Of a DNA stretch of 64,000 nt, positions 44,571-52,108 are shown in pieces. Position numbers and translations under genes: made by a program. Below the pieces are notes generated by a model. That model did no database searches. It saw only the letters and a list, made by a program, of their open reading frames with translations, and was not told the DNA's origin. This stretch comes from G963676655 sp963676655 (GTDB taxonomy: Bacteria > Verrucomicrobiota > Lentisphaeria > Victivallales > Victivallaceae), in NCBI GenBank assembly GCA_963676655.2, contig CAXXKX010000003.1, positions 2,728,001 through 2,792,000 of the forward strand, written 5' to 3'. How positions within the stretch are numbered: the first letter of the stretch is position 1; the number at the start of each line of letters is the position of its first letter.

Positions 44571-44645
44571 AACACTCCTTGTTTTTCAGTTATCTGCATT
44601 ATCAAAGTTATAATAACCTGTTAGTAAAAAAATGCAAGCCTCAGC

Positions 44646-45062
44646 TTACAAATTGACCGTAATTCTAAGTTTGTTTTTATTGTCTTCTCTGCTGTAATTA
44701 ATTTCATTAACCATGTTCAGGGTTAAAAATATGCCCACGCCGCCGATTTGCCGGTCGGCAATATCCACATCCAGGTCCGGGGAGTTTTGCGACAACGGGT
44801 CAAATTCATGACCGTCATCCTCAATCAGCATATAAACCGCTTCGCTGGCGATATCGACAACAACTTTAATGGCATGTTCACGACGATCATCATAGCCGTA
44901 TTTGATGATGTTTGTGATCATTTCCTCAAGTGCGAGATCAAGAGCGTAAATAGTTGAAGATTTCAGTTCGGCATCAGCAAAAAAATCGTGGAAGTCCGAG
45001 CACAGATGACTCATGTCCTCAATACTGTTGCCAATGGTCATTGATTTTGATGTTGCCTTCAA
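44646..45062 (-). CDS. Anti-sigma regulatory factor, serine kinase (RsbW/SpoIIAB-like)
   Basis: 138 residues of the GHKL ATPase fold: LALEEMITNIIKYGY (N box), LIEDDGHEFDPLSQ (G1) and IGGVGIFLTLNMV (G2). Such kinases bind a partner (sigma factor or effector) and phosphorylate the cognate STAS antagonist. Flanked by STAS genes on both sides, 16 bases after one and 75 before the other, so it probably has two antagonists. No sigma factor or PP2C phosphatase is present in the window. Confidence 0.9.
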   Translation of the reverse strand: MKATSKSMTIGNSIEDMSHLCSDFHDFFADAELKSSTIYALDLALEEMITNIIKYGYDDRREHAIKVVVDIASEAVYMLIEDDGHEFDPLSQNSPDLDVDIADRQIGGVGIFLTLNMVNEINYSREDNKNKLRITVNL

Positions 45063-45078
45063 CTTGTGATCTCCAAAT

Positions 45079-45426
45079 TTACAGCGAGTTCAACGCCTCT
45101 TCAACTGTTGCATAGATAGGCATGATCGTTGTCAGCCCGGCGATTTCCAGGGCGGCTTGAACCGATTCAGTCGGCCCGGTCAAAATCAGTTTCTTCCCGG
45201 TGGAATCAAGTTTTTTTGCGGTGCTTAACAACATTCTCATCCCGAAAGAGGCGCAGAATTCAACGTCGCTCAGATCAATTAGAACATCGTCTTGTTTTCG
45301 TCCTATTTCAGAGAATTGAAGTTCAATTTTTTGAACCCCGGCTATATCCAGTCGTCCTTTTAATTTGACGACAGATGCTTTATCCAGTGAACTTATCGTT
45401 ATTTCAGTCATTGCGGCATACTCCAT
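45079..45426 (-). CDS. STAS-domain protein with altered phosphorylation site
   Basis: 115 residues, a STAS domain with VVKLKGRLDIAGVQK and LIDLSDVEFCASFGMRMLL. The usual D-S-S-G or S-S-A-G site reads ASFG, so the position normally phosphorylated is Phe while the Ser before it remains. It may be a constitutive or differently controlled antagonist. First gene of the cassette. Confidence 0.88.
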   Translation of the reverse strand: MEYAAMTEITISSLDKASVVKLKGRLDIAGVQKIELQFSEIGRKQDDVLIDLSDVEFCASFGMRMLLSTAKKLDSTGKKLILTGPTESVQAALEIAGLTTIMPIYATVEEALNSL

Positions 45427-45566
45427 TAATTTAATTATAAAGAACTATAGACTTGATTTTTATTTCTGTCAAAGGATAAATTCAAAATTGTTTAAAATTA
45501 CTACGTAATTGATGACTGCCAATGTATCGCGCGGAGTTTGTTCAATCTTCTCTTGAGAGAGAATAC

Positions 45567-47114
45567 TCACGGAAGTTCCTCGTAACTGTGAGTGATGCGG
45601 TTGATCGAGGTTGCCTTTACTTCCGCTCCGGGGCGCCCATGACGTTCGAAAATGTAGTTGATCCCTTTTGCCAGTCGATTCAGCGTGGCATCGTGTGACA
45701 AGTAATTGTACGCTTTGTGATAGTTATGCTCAATCAGGGCTTTGCGAGATTCAGGTTTGAGCATTTCTTCAACCGCGGCAAAGATTGGCCGGAACTCCGG
45801 AGCATCGGCAAATTGGCCAGGCGTGTAATCCCCGTTTTCGACCTGATTGACCAGTGGTACTATCATCTTGAAATCGGCGCCGTGGACTTTCATCCCGATT
45901 TCCTCTGTCAAAGGCTTATATGAGTTAAGATGGACATTCATATAGAACGGGATACATGCCCGAGCCATTTCGTTCAAGGCGTTTTCCCAGCCGCCGGCAC
46001 TGCTGGCAATAACGCCGACGCTTTTTAGCGGCGCGATGTTCTCATAGACCGATTCGAGGGTGTCGAGGGTAAACTCTTTTCCCAGATGATAATACGGCAG
46101 GCCGATTTTTTCGGAAAAATGCACCGTTTCGAGAAAATACTGTTTGTCGTCAACATTTGGATGAGTCACGACAAACGCGGTTTCGACGTTATGCGCAGCG
46201 GCGTATTCACGTGCCACCAGCATGGCTTCTTTCAACTGTTTGCGGTATACGGGGCGGACCGGTGAAATAAAAATAACCGTGTCCTTGTTCAGATTACCAT
46301 GACAATAGCCGTAGGAATCCTTTTTTGATTGCAGTCGTCTTTCTGAAAGAAAATGAACAAAGATTTTACTGGGAACCAGTTTGACGACCGGTTTTTCCGA
46401 GATAAAGTCAAGGAAGTCCGGAACTTCGATTATATGATTGACCGGGATTTGATATTTGTGGATAAAGTTTTCACGCTGCGTCGGGTTCAGCACAATATGA
46501 TAGAGGTTGTTCAAGTGCAGCGGACCGCCGCTGTAAGGTTTATCCGGACCGTCTGCCGAGATCATTTTCAGCGCGAACGGTTTAATACGGTCAATTTTTT
46601 CCGGACGTTCGGCGTCGGGATCGGCTGAGTGGCTGATAAAGGCGCGATTCGGGTTTTCAAGGATAATCTCACGCAGGGCGGCGGCCGCCGCCGGCTGGGC
46701 ATGGCGGAGAGAAACCAGATTGTAAATTACCACCGGAGTATTATGTGGAACTTTTTCAATGACCCGGCTGATGCCTTTTTTGATTTTGGCTTTATGTACC
46801 TCAAAAAGTTCCAGCCATTCTTTTTCGGAAATAATTTCAACGCCTTCTTCGGTTTCGCCGCCGTGTTCAAACTGGTTTGCGAAAAGTTTGCGCGAGTCAG
46901 GGTGGTAAAAATCAAGTCGCGACACCGTTGTTTGCTGGTGCCCGATAGGATTTATGGTTGAAAACTTGGTTTCACAGCGTCCGGTAATGACATGAACGCC
47001 GATGTCCATGTTGTTTAGTAAGTGTCGGAATTCCCGGGCTTGCAGGGCTACGCCGTCAAGTCCGCCTGTACGCATAATAATGACCGGGTAGGTCAGGCAG
47101 ATTTCATCAATCAT
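45567..47114 (-). CDS. GT-B-fold glycosyltransferase-like protein
   Basis: 515 residues. The N-terminal half has a Gly-rich RTGGLDGVALQAREFRHLL loop as in GT4 enzymes, and AFISHSADPDAERP. The C-terminal half has VIFISPVRPVYRKQLKEAML, HPNVDDKQYF and SSAGGWENALNEMARACIPF, the last matching the E-x7-E-like nucleotide-sugar segment. No transmembrane segment. It could make a glycolipid, a compatible solute or an exopolysaccharide; its isolated position gives no help. The start is the first ATG; no strong ribosome site. Confidence 0.75.
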   Translation of the reverse strand: MIDEICLTYPVIIMRTGGLDGVALQAREFRHLLNNMDIGVHVITGRCETKFSTINPIGHQQTTVSRLDFYHPDSRKLFANQFEHGGETEEGVEIISEKEWLELFEVHKAKIKKGISRVIEKVPHNTPVVIYNLVSLRHAQPAAAAALREIILENPNRAFISHSADPDAERPEKIDRIKPFALKMISADGPDKPYSGGPLHLNNLYHIVLNPTQRENFIHKYQIPVNHIIEVPDFLDFISEKPVVKLVPSKIFVHFLSERRLQSKKDSYGYCHGNLNKDTVIFISPVRPVYRKQLKEAMLVAREYAAAHNVETAFVVTHPNVDDKQYFLETVHFSEKIGLPYYHLGKEFTLDTLESVYENIAPLKSVGVIASSAGGWENALNEMARACIPFYMNVHLNSYKPLTEEIGMKVHGADFKMIVPLVNQVENGDYTPGQFADAPEFRPIFAAVEEMLKPESRKALIEHNYHKAYNYLSHDATLNRLAKGINYIFERHGRPGAEVKATSINRITHSYEELP

Positions 47115-47230
47115 CGATCAAGTTCCGTGCAAAAAGTTGTAGTTCGGCATTCAGCGGATAAACCCGCTATAGTCAACTATAATGCCGGAAAGTGAATTTA
47201 AAAGGTAATATGAAAAAAATCATAAAAAAA

Positions 47231-47276
47231 AGCCGGCTTTTCGAGTCATCATCAAAGATGAGGAGAAAAACCGGCT
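47231..47276 (-). terminator. Intrinsic terminator of the 29-residue peptide gene
   Basis: On the minus strand AGCCGGTTTTTC pairs with GAAAAGCCGGCT (one G-U), with a second small CATC/GATG stem in the loop. A run of seven T follows directly (47230-47224). It lies 18 bases after the stop of the small gene. Confidence 0.85.
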
Positions 47277-47294
47277 GAAAAAGTATCTTTATCT

Positions 47295-47384
47295 TCAAAA
47301 GATATAGAAGCAGGATCCGGTGATAACACAGGCTACAACGATCAGAGAAACGAGTTCAACAGGGGTAAAATTGATTTTTGACAT
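47295..47384 (-). CDS. 29-residue membrane peptide resembling a type IV pilin N-terminal helix
   Basis: ATG at 47384 with AAGGAA seven bases upstream, stop at 47295. The peptide starts MSKINFTPVELVSLIVVACV and ends in FYIF: one hydrophobic helix. Its FTPVEL fits the prepilin pattern F-T-x-x-E-L with Glu at +5, but the residue before Phe is Asn, not Gly, and there is no globular domain. A strong intrinsic terminator follows, so this is a real transcription unit and probably well expressed. Possibilities are a minimal pilin, a regulator of a membrane complex or a holin/toxin-like peptide. The surrounding gap 47115-47623 has no other gene. Confidence 0.75.
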   Translation of the reverse strand: MSKINFTPVELVSLIVVACVITGSCFYIF

Positions 47385-47623
47385 TTTTCCATTCCTTTAT
47401 TTATATAAATTGTTTTTTTAAATTTTCTTCCTCCAGCTCCAACAGCATTCATTTTATATGTTTTCGGTTGTTCCTTTCATTTGTTAATGTTGTCTGTAGC
47501 ATAATACCCGGATTAACAACAAAATCTTACAACTGAAAGGAAAAATTATAAAAAAGTTTGTATCCGGAAGCAAATGGGATTATCTTTTAGCGTGAAAGAT
47601 AACAACAATGGGGATAATGTGGT

Positions 47624-49063
47624 ATGGCCCTGACGATACAACAGGAAAGCGCCTGCCGGAAATTACGTCGGGATTTGCTTTCGGCTTTGATCTGGCGAAA
47701 GTTTTTAATATTTTGCGCCGGAGCGTTTTTCATAAGTGGAGCGCTGTCTCTGGTGCTTCGGGTGCTGCATGTGGAGGACTCGCTGGTTGCGTTTCCGGTG
47801 TTTGCCGGGTTGCTTTTTGCCTTGGAAATGGCCTATTTCCGGGGGAAGTCACAATTGCCGGATCGATTCCAACTGCTGGCATGTGTTGACAAGCTGGCTG
47901 CTCACCGGGGAATGCTGCTGTTTTCAGAAGAGTTTGATGCTGACCAATGGAATTTTGACAATGGTTTGGCGCGCCCGCTGAAGGTCAAGGCAAAAAGCGG
48001 AACGCATTTTTTACGCTTCGTATTATCGGCATTTTTTGTGATTGCGGTATTTCTGGTACCAATCAGAAAAGATATCTTGAAGGTGGTTTCCCCGCTGAAT
48101 ATCGGTGCGGAAAAAGAGAAACTTCTCGAAAAGATCGAGTTTATGGAGCGAGAGAAAGTGATAGACGCTGATTCGGCCGAAGAGCTGAAACGGCAGTTGA
48201 ATGAACTGGAATCTTCTGCTGAAGGGGAAACTCCTGGTTCCACCTGGGAGGGTCTTGACCATTTGAATGACCGGTTAAGCCAGAAGAGCGAAAAAGTCGC
48301 GGAAAAACTGGTGGAAAAAGCCGAAGAGCTGGCTTTGAGTACGGCAGTCGCCCGGGAACTTTTACAGACAAAACAAGCGGCGGCAAAGGCCGAATTTAAT
48401 GAGTCGGCCGCCGCGATTGCGGATATATTGAAGCAACTGGCGGAAAATTGTCCGCAGATTGATCCGGAGCTGGCCGCTGCTCTCAAGCAGTATGCTAAAA
48501 ATGGTAAAGTTAACCGGGAACAGCTTAAGAAGCTGCTTGCAGGTGGAGAAAAAACCAGAAAATTATTAAAGCAGCTGCTTGAGAAAATGCGTAAGCGGGG
48601 AATGTGCAACATGGGCGGCGGCGCTCAGGCGGGTACCGATGCTCAGGTTATGGAATTGACCGAAGAAAATATCAAGAAATTGTTGAAAATGCTGGACAAA
48701 GCCGGCAATTGTTCCGGTGGCGCGTGTCAGGCGCTGAACAGCTTTATTTTGAATCTGCCGGGGATTCCCGGTCAAGCCGGGGTTAGCCGCGGTCGCGGTG
48801 ATGCGCCGATGACCTGGCGGAAAAGGCAGCTGGATGAGAATGTCAAATGGAAAGAACTTGAAATTCCCCAACCAAAGGCTGTCAGCCTCAAACAAAGTCA
48901 GGTTGTCGGGGTTTCCTGGGGAGTGGAAAAGGCTGATCCTTCTGCGAAGGTTTCAACTGGCCACTTGTCTGAAACCGCCGTGTCAGGTTCAGATGCTTAC
49001 CGTCACATGCTGCTGCCGCGGCATCGTCGTTCCGTAAACCGCTATTTTAATTCTGCCAAATAG
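47624..49063 (+). CDS. Membrane protein with long coiled coil, function unknown
   Basis: 479 residues. Three predicted membrane helices (about 26-46, 52-71 and 128-147). A long charged, mostly Glu/Lys coiled coil follows (about 158-315, KEKLLEKIEFMEREKVIDADSAEELKRQL and on), then a Met/Gly/Cys loop (RKRGMCNMGGGAQAGTD, near 325), a short helix and a soluble C-terminus. Similar three-helix plus coiled-coil proteins (DUF4175-like) accompany MoxR-ATPase operons, but no such gene is nearby. Start ATG with GGGGAT upstream. Not recognised as a named family. Confidence 0.7.
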   Translation: MALTIQQESACRKLRRDLLSALIWRKFLIFCAGAFFISGALSLVLRVLHVEDSLVAFPVFAGLLFALEMAYFRGKSQLPDRFQLLACVDKLAAHRGMLLFSEEFDADQWNFDNGLARPLKVKAKSGTHFLRFVLSAFFVIAVFLVPIRKDILKVVSPLNIGAEKEKLLEKIEFMEREKVIDADSAEELKRQLNELESSAEGETPGSTWEGLDHLNDRLSQKSEKVAEKLVEKAEELALSTAVARELLQTKQAAAKAEFNESAAAIADILKQLAENCPQIDPELAAALKQYAKNGKVNREQLKKLLAGGEKTRKLLKQLLEKMRKRGMCNMGGGAQAGTDAQVMELTEENIKKLLKMLDKAGNCSGGACQALNSFILNLPGIPGQAGVSRGRGDAPMTWRKRQLDENVKWKELEIPQPKAVSLKQSQVVGVSWGVEKADPSAKVSTGHLSETAVSGSDAYRHMLLPRHRRSVNRYFNSAK

Positions 49064-49238
49064 TTGATTTATCCCAACTAATATTGCCGGCGATGACTTA
49101 GATTTCAGTTGCAATTTTGATATTAGTATAATATAATGTTACATGTGAATGTTGAAAACATGCATAATGAGTTAGAAAAACTCGAATATACAGCTGCCTG
49201 GAAAGAGATTTTACCTCGAAAGGAACAGGTATAATATT

Positions 49239-51908
49239 TTGATCGCGATTAGGAAAAAAAATAAACTGTTCCACGGTTTCGGGGAATACTGGGCCTTGCC
49301 GCTGGTGGCTGTTGTCGCATTTTTGTTGTTTCTGGTCTGCTGTCTGCTGGTTATCAATAATGCGATATATCAGCAGAGCGAAGGCTATAATACAGGCAAA
49401 AATTTACTTTTGGGTTACAGTTTTTTGAAAAAAAGGCTGGATCACAACCGCCAGCACTTACTTACGCTGAAAGATAATCTTCTTCAAGGAAAACTTGATA
49501 CCGATAAGTTCAAAGAGTTTTCGCTTGACTATCTGGAAACTCATCCTGAACTGATAAATGTAATCTGGATCGATTCGAGTAATGCGGTTATCGCATCGAC
49601 AAGGTCGGCGGAAGACCCATTTTCAACCGAGGATGAGCTGAAGTTCGATGAACCGCGGCGGGCGGCAAGTCTGGCAAAAGAACATATGGAGCATAAATAT
49701 ACTAAAATATTTGTTCTGAGAAATAGAGTCCGGGTGTTTGAGATAATAATTCCTGTCTGCAATCAGCAGAAGCATTTGGGAATGTTTATTGGTGTGTATT
49801 CCTGCAAAAGTCTTGAGAAAATAGTGGATCGATTAATGGATTTGCATATTATGCAGATCAAGCTAAAAAACGTTGATCCCAACGCTGAGGATGCATCCGG
49901 AGGATTGCCCAATCCGCATATCGGGATTGAGCTCAAGCAACTGCAGAACCGTATCAACTGGGTATATTATGGTTTGTTCGGACTGGCTTTTGTTCTGGTT
50001 TGCGGTATTGTTTTCTGCTTGCTTCGTTTACAAGGATTATTGGTTCGTGCAAAGACTGTTAAATACGAGGGTGTGGAATATTATGATAATTCCCGACTGG
50101 TTCTGCAACGAGTCAGTGACGGGATTATTTTTGTAACAACTGATGAACACGTTGTTGATTTGAATCAGGCGGCTGAAAAAATGCTTGGACTTTCCTCTGA
50201 TGATGTGTCGGGGCGCAAATTAGATGCCGTGCTGCATCTTTTTGATTCGGAGACAGGAAAGCCATGGCAGTCCGTCGGTGAAAAACTTATTGATAAAATG
50301 TTATTCGGAGACTTGAGATTCCAGAATGCGGTTATGCGTAATGGAGAAGGAATTAAATTCAATGTTTCTGCCGGCGCTTTCGCTCTTGGCGATAAGGAAG
50401 GAACTGTTGTTATTATTCGTAAACAAGAGAATAATTCAACCGGTGGCGATAGTGCCGGAATTGTTAATAAACTGGAGCGGGTGGCTGAATTGGCAAAACT
50501 CGGTTTGTGGGAATTTGTCTTGTTAAACGGGAAAGAGGCGCATGTTGTCGTCAAGCATTCACCGTTCGAGATGCCCGGCCAGCACGGGAAGGATGAATTT
50601 TCGTTGACTTTCAGCCAGTGGCTGAAATTGATTCATCCTGAAGATTTTAGTCCGGCAAGACGTCGGTTTCGCGATTTTATGCAGGATACGGAGTTGGACA
50701 ATTTTCACGATGAAGTGCGCCTTGCCGATGAAAATGGACATTGGCATTATGTTGAGATTATTGGTCAGGTTGTCGAAAGAGATTCTGAAAACGAGAATTT
50801 GGTTTTGGAAGGTTTTATCCAGGATATGACTTCATTGAAGAATTATCATGAAGACATTGAGAATGCTAAAGCGGCGGTAGAAGCCGCCAATTTGGCTAAA
50901 AGTACTTTTCTGGCTAATATGAGTCATGAAATCAGGACGCCCCTGAATGCAATCATCGGCTTCAGCAGTTTTCTGGCGGAACTGGATTTGTCGGAGGAAA
51001 GTGCGCAGTATGCCAAGATAATAAGGTCATCAGGGAATTTATTGCTTGACCGGTTCAATGACATTCTGGATTTCTCAAAGCTGGAGTCCGGCAAAATAGA
51101 TATTCATTTGCGCCCGTGCAATATCAGAGAACTGCTTGAAGATGTTTATCTGGTTCAGAAATTTGATTCTGATAAGAAAAACTTGAGCTTGGAAATCGAT
51201 GTTCCGGATGTTTTCCCGCTGATGATGCTCGATGCCGCAAGACTGCGTCAGGCGGTCCTCAACCTGGTTGGCAATGCAATCAAGTTTACTTCTAAAGGCT
51301 TTGTCAGGATATCAGCTCAAACAACTATGGGAGAAAACAACTATTGTTGTTTGAATATTATGGTTGAGGATTCCGGGATTGGGATAAATGAAGAGGCCAG
51401 ACAGAGGATATTCAAGGAATTTGAACAGGAAGACCAGCATGAGGACCGGGCTTTTGGCGGAGCCGGTTTAGGCTTGACAATTGCGTCACGGTTGGCCGCG
51501 CTGATGGGGGGCTGTCTGAATATGGAAAGTACTCCCGGTCACGGCAGCACGTTTACAATCGTCCTGCCCCGGGTGGAAATTACCGAATTTTCCAATTCCC
51601 AGCATCAGGAATCGCGTCAGGCGGTTCTGCCGACTCAGGAAGCGTTGCGTGATTTACCGGTGCCGGATAACAAAATTGTTTGTGAGGCTGAACAAAGGTT
51701 CCGCTGCAGGCTTGCTGAACTGCAGCAAAGTTTCAGTGTAAGCGAAGTGAATAATCTCTCCCTGGAAATAGCTGCTTTTGCTGAAGATGAAAAATCTCCG
51801 GCGTTGCAGAAAATTGCGGAAATGCTGCAGCAGGCGGCGATATATTTTGACTTTTCTGCACTCGAGCAAACCATTGAATATTTTGATGATATAATGAAAT
51901 CAAAATGA
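49239..51908 (+). CDS. Orphan sensor histidine kinase with PAS domains, receiver absent
   Basis: 889 residues, TTG start. Two membrane helices (about 18-40 and 237-258) enclose a Cache-like sensor region. PAS domains follow (about 275-385 and 400-535), then HisKA with FLANMSHEIRTPLNAIIGF (His near 563) and HATPase with NLVGNAIKFTSKG, VEDSGIGI and FGGAGLGLTIA. The last 60 residues (IAAFAEDEKSPALQKIAEM and on) resemble the tail that follows a receiver domain in hybrid kinases, but no receiver is present between. No response regulator gene is adjacent, so the partner is unlinked. Confidence 0.92.
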   Translation: MIAIRKKNKLFHGFGEYWALPLVAVVAFLLFLVCCLLVINNAIYQQSEGYNTGKNLLLGYSFLKKRLDHNRQHLLTLKDNLLQGKLDTDKFKEFSLDYLETHPELINVIWIDSSNAVIASTRSAEDPFSTEDELKFDEPRRAASLAKEHMEHKYTKIFVLRNRVRVFEIIIPVCNQQKHLGMFIGVYSCKSLEKIVDRLMDLHIMQIKLKNVDPNAEDASGGLPNPHIGIELKQLQNRINWVYYGLFGLAFVLVCGIVFCLLRLQGLLVRAKTVKYEGVEYYDNSRLVLQRVSDGIIFVTTDEHVVDLNQAAEKMLGLSSDDVSGRKLDAVLHLFDSETGKPWQSVGEKLIDKMLFGDLRFQNAVMRNGEGIKFNVSAGAFALGDKEGTVVIIRKQENNSTGGDSAGIVNKLERVAELAKLGLWEFVLLNGKEAHVVVKHSPFEMPGQHGKDEFSLTFSQWLKLIHPEDFSPARRRFRDFMQDTELDNFHDEVRLADENGHWHYVEIIGQVVERDSENENLVLEGFIQDMTSLKNYHEDIENAKAAVEAANLAKSTFLANMSHEIRTPLNAIIGFSSFLAELDLSEESAQYAKIIRSSGNLLLDRFNDILDFSKLESGKIDIHLRPCNIRELLEDVYLVQKFDSDKKNLSLEIDVPDVFPLMMLDAARLRQAVLNLVGNAIKFTSKGFVRISAQTTMGENNYCCLNIMVEDSGIGINEEARQRIFKEFEQEDQHEDRAFGGAGLGLTIASRLAALMGGCLNMESTPGHGSTFTIVLPRVEITEFSNSQHQESRQAVLPTQEALRDLPVPDNKIVCEAEQRFRCRLAELQQSFSVSEVNNLSLEIAAFAEDEKSPALQKIAEMLQQAAIYFDFSALEQTIEYFDDIMKSK

Positions 51909-52108
51909 TCTGAAACTCAATAAAATAAGGTCTTTTGAATTGCCGTTTTCGACTTGTTCCATTCATCCTGTTTCTTAATCGCTTATATTATTGCGTCTTC
52001 CGACTTTTTTTCTGTATGATGCTTGATTTTATTGATGCGGATTGTATATTCGTATTTTGTTAATCCATTTAACAAAGCTTGCTTTTCAATGATAAGGATA
52101 GGGCTGTA

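Noticed and set aside
46353..46961. Two plus-strand frames opposite the glycosyltransferase
   Set aside because: They mirror the codon pattern of the real gene on the other strand and have no recognisable domains.
49136..49234. 32-codon frame just upstream of the sensor kinase
   Set aside because: Plausible composition but no ribosome site and no clear motif; it may be leader sequence only.
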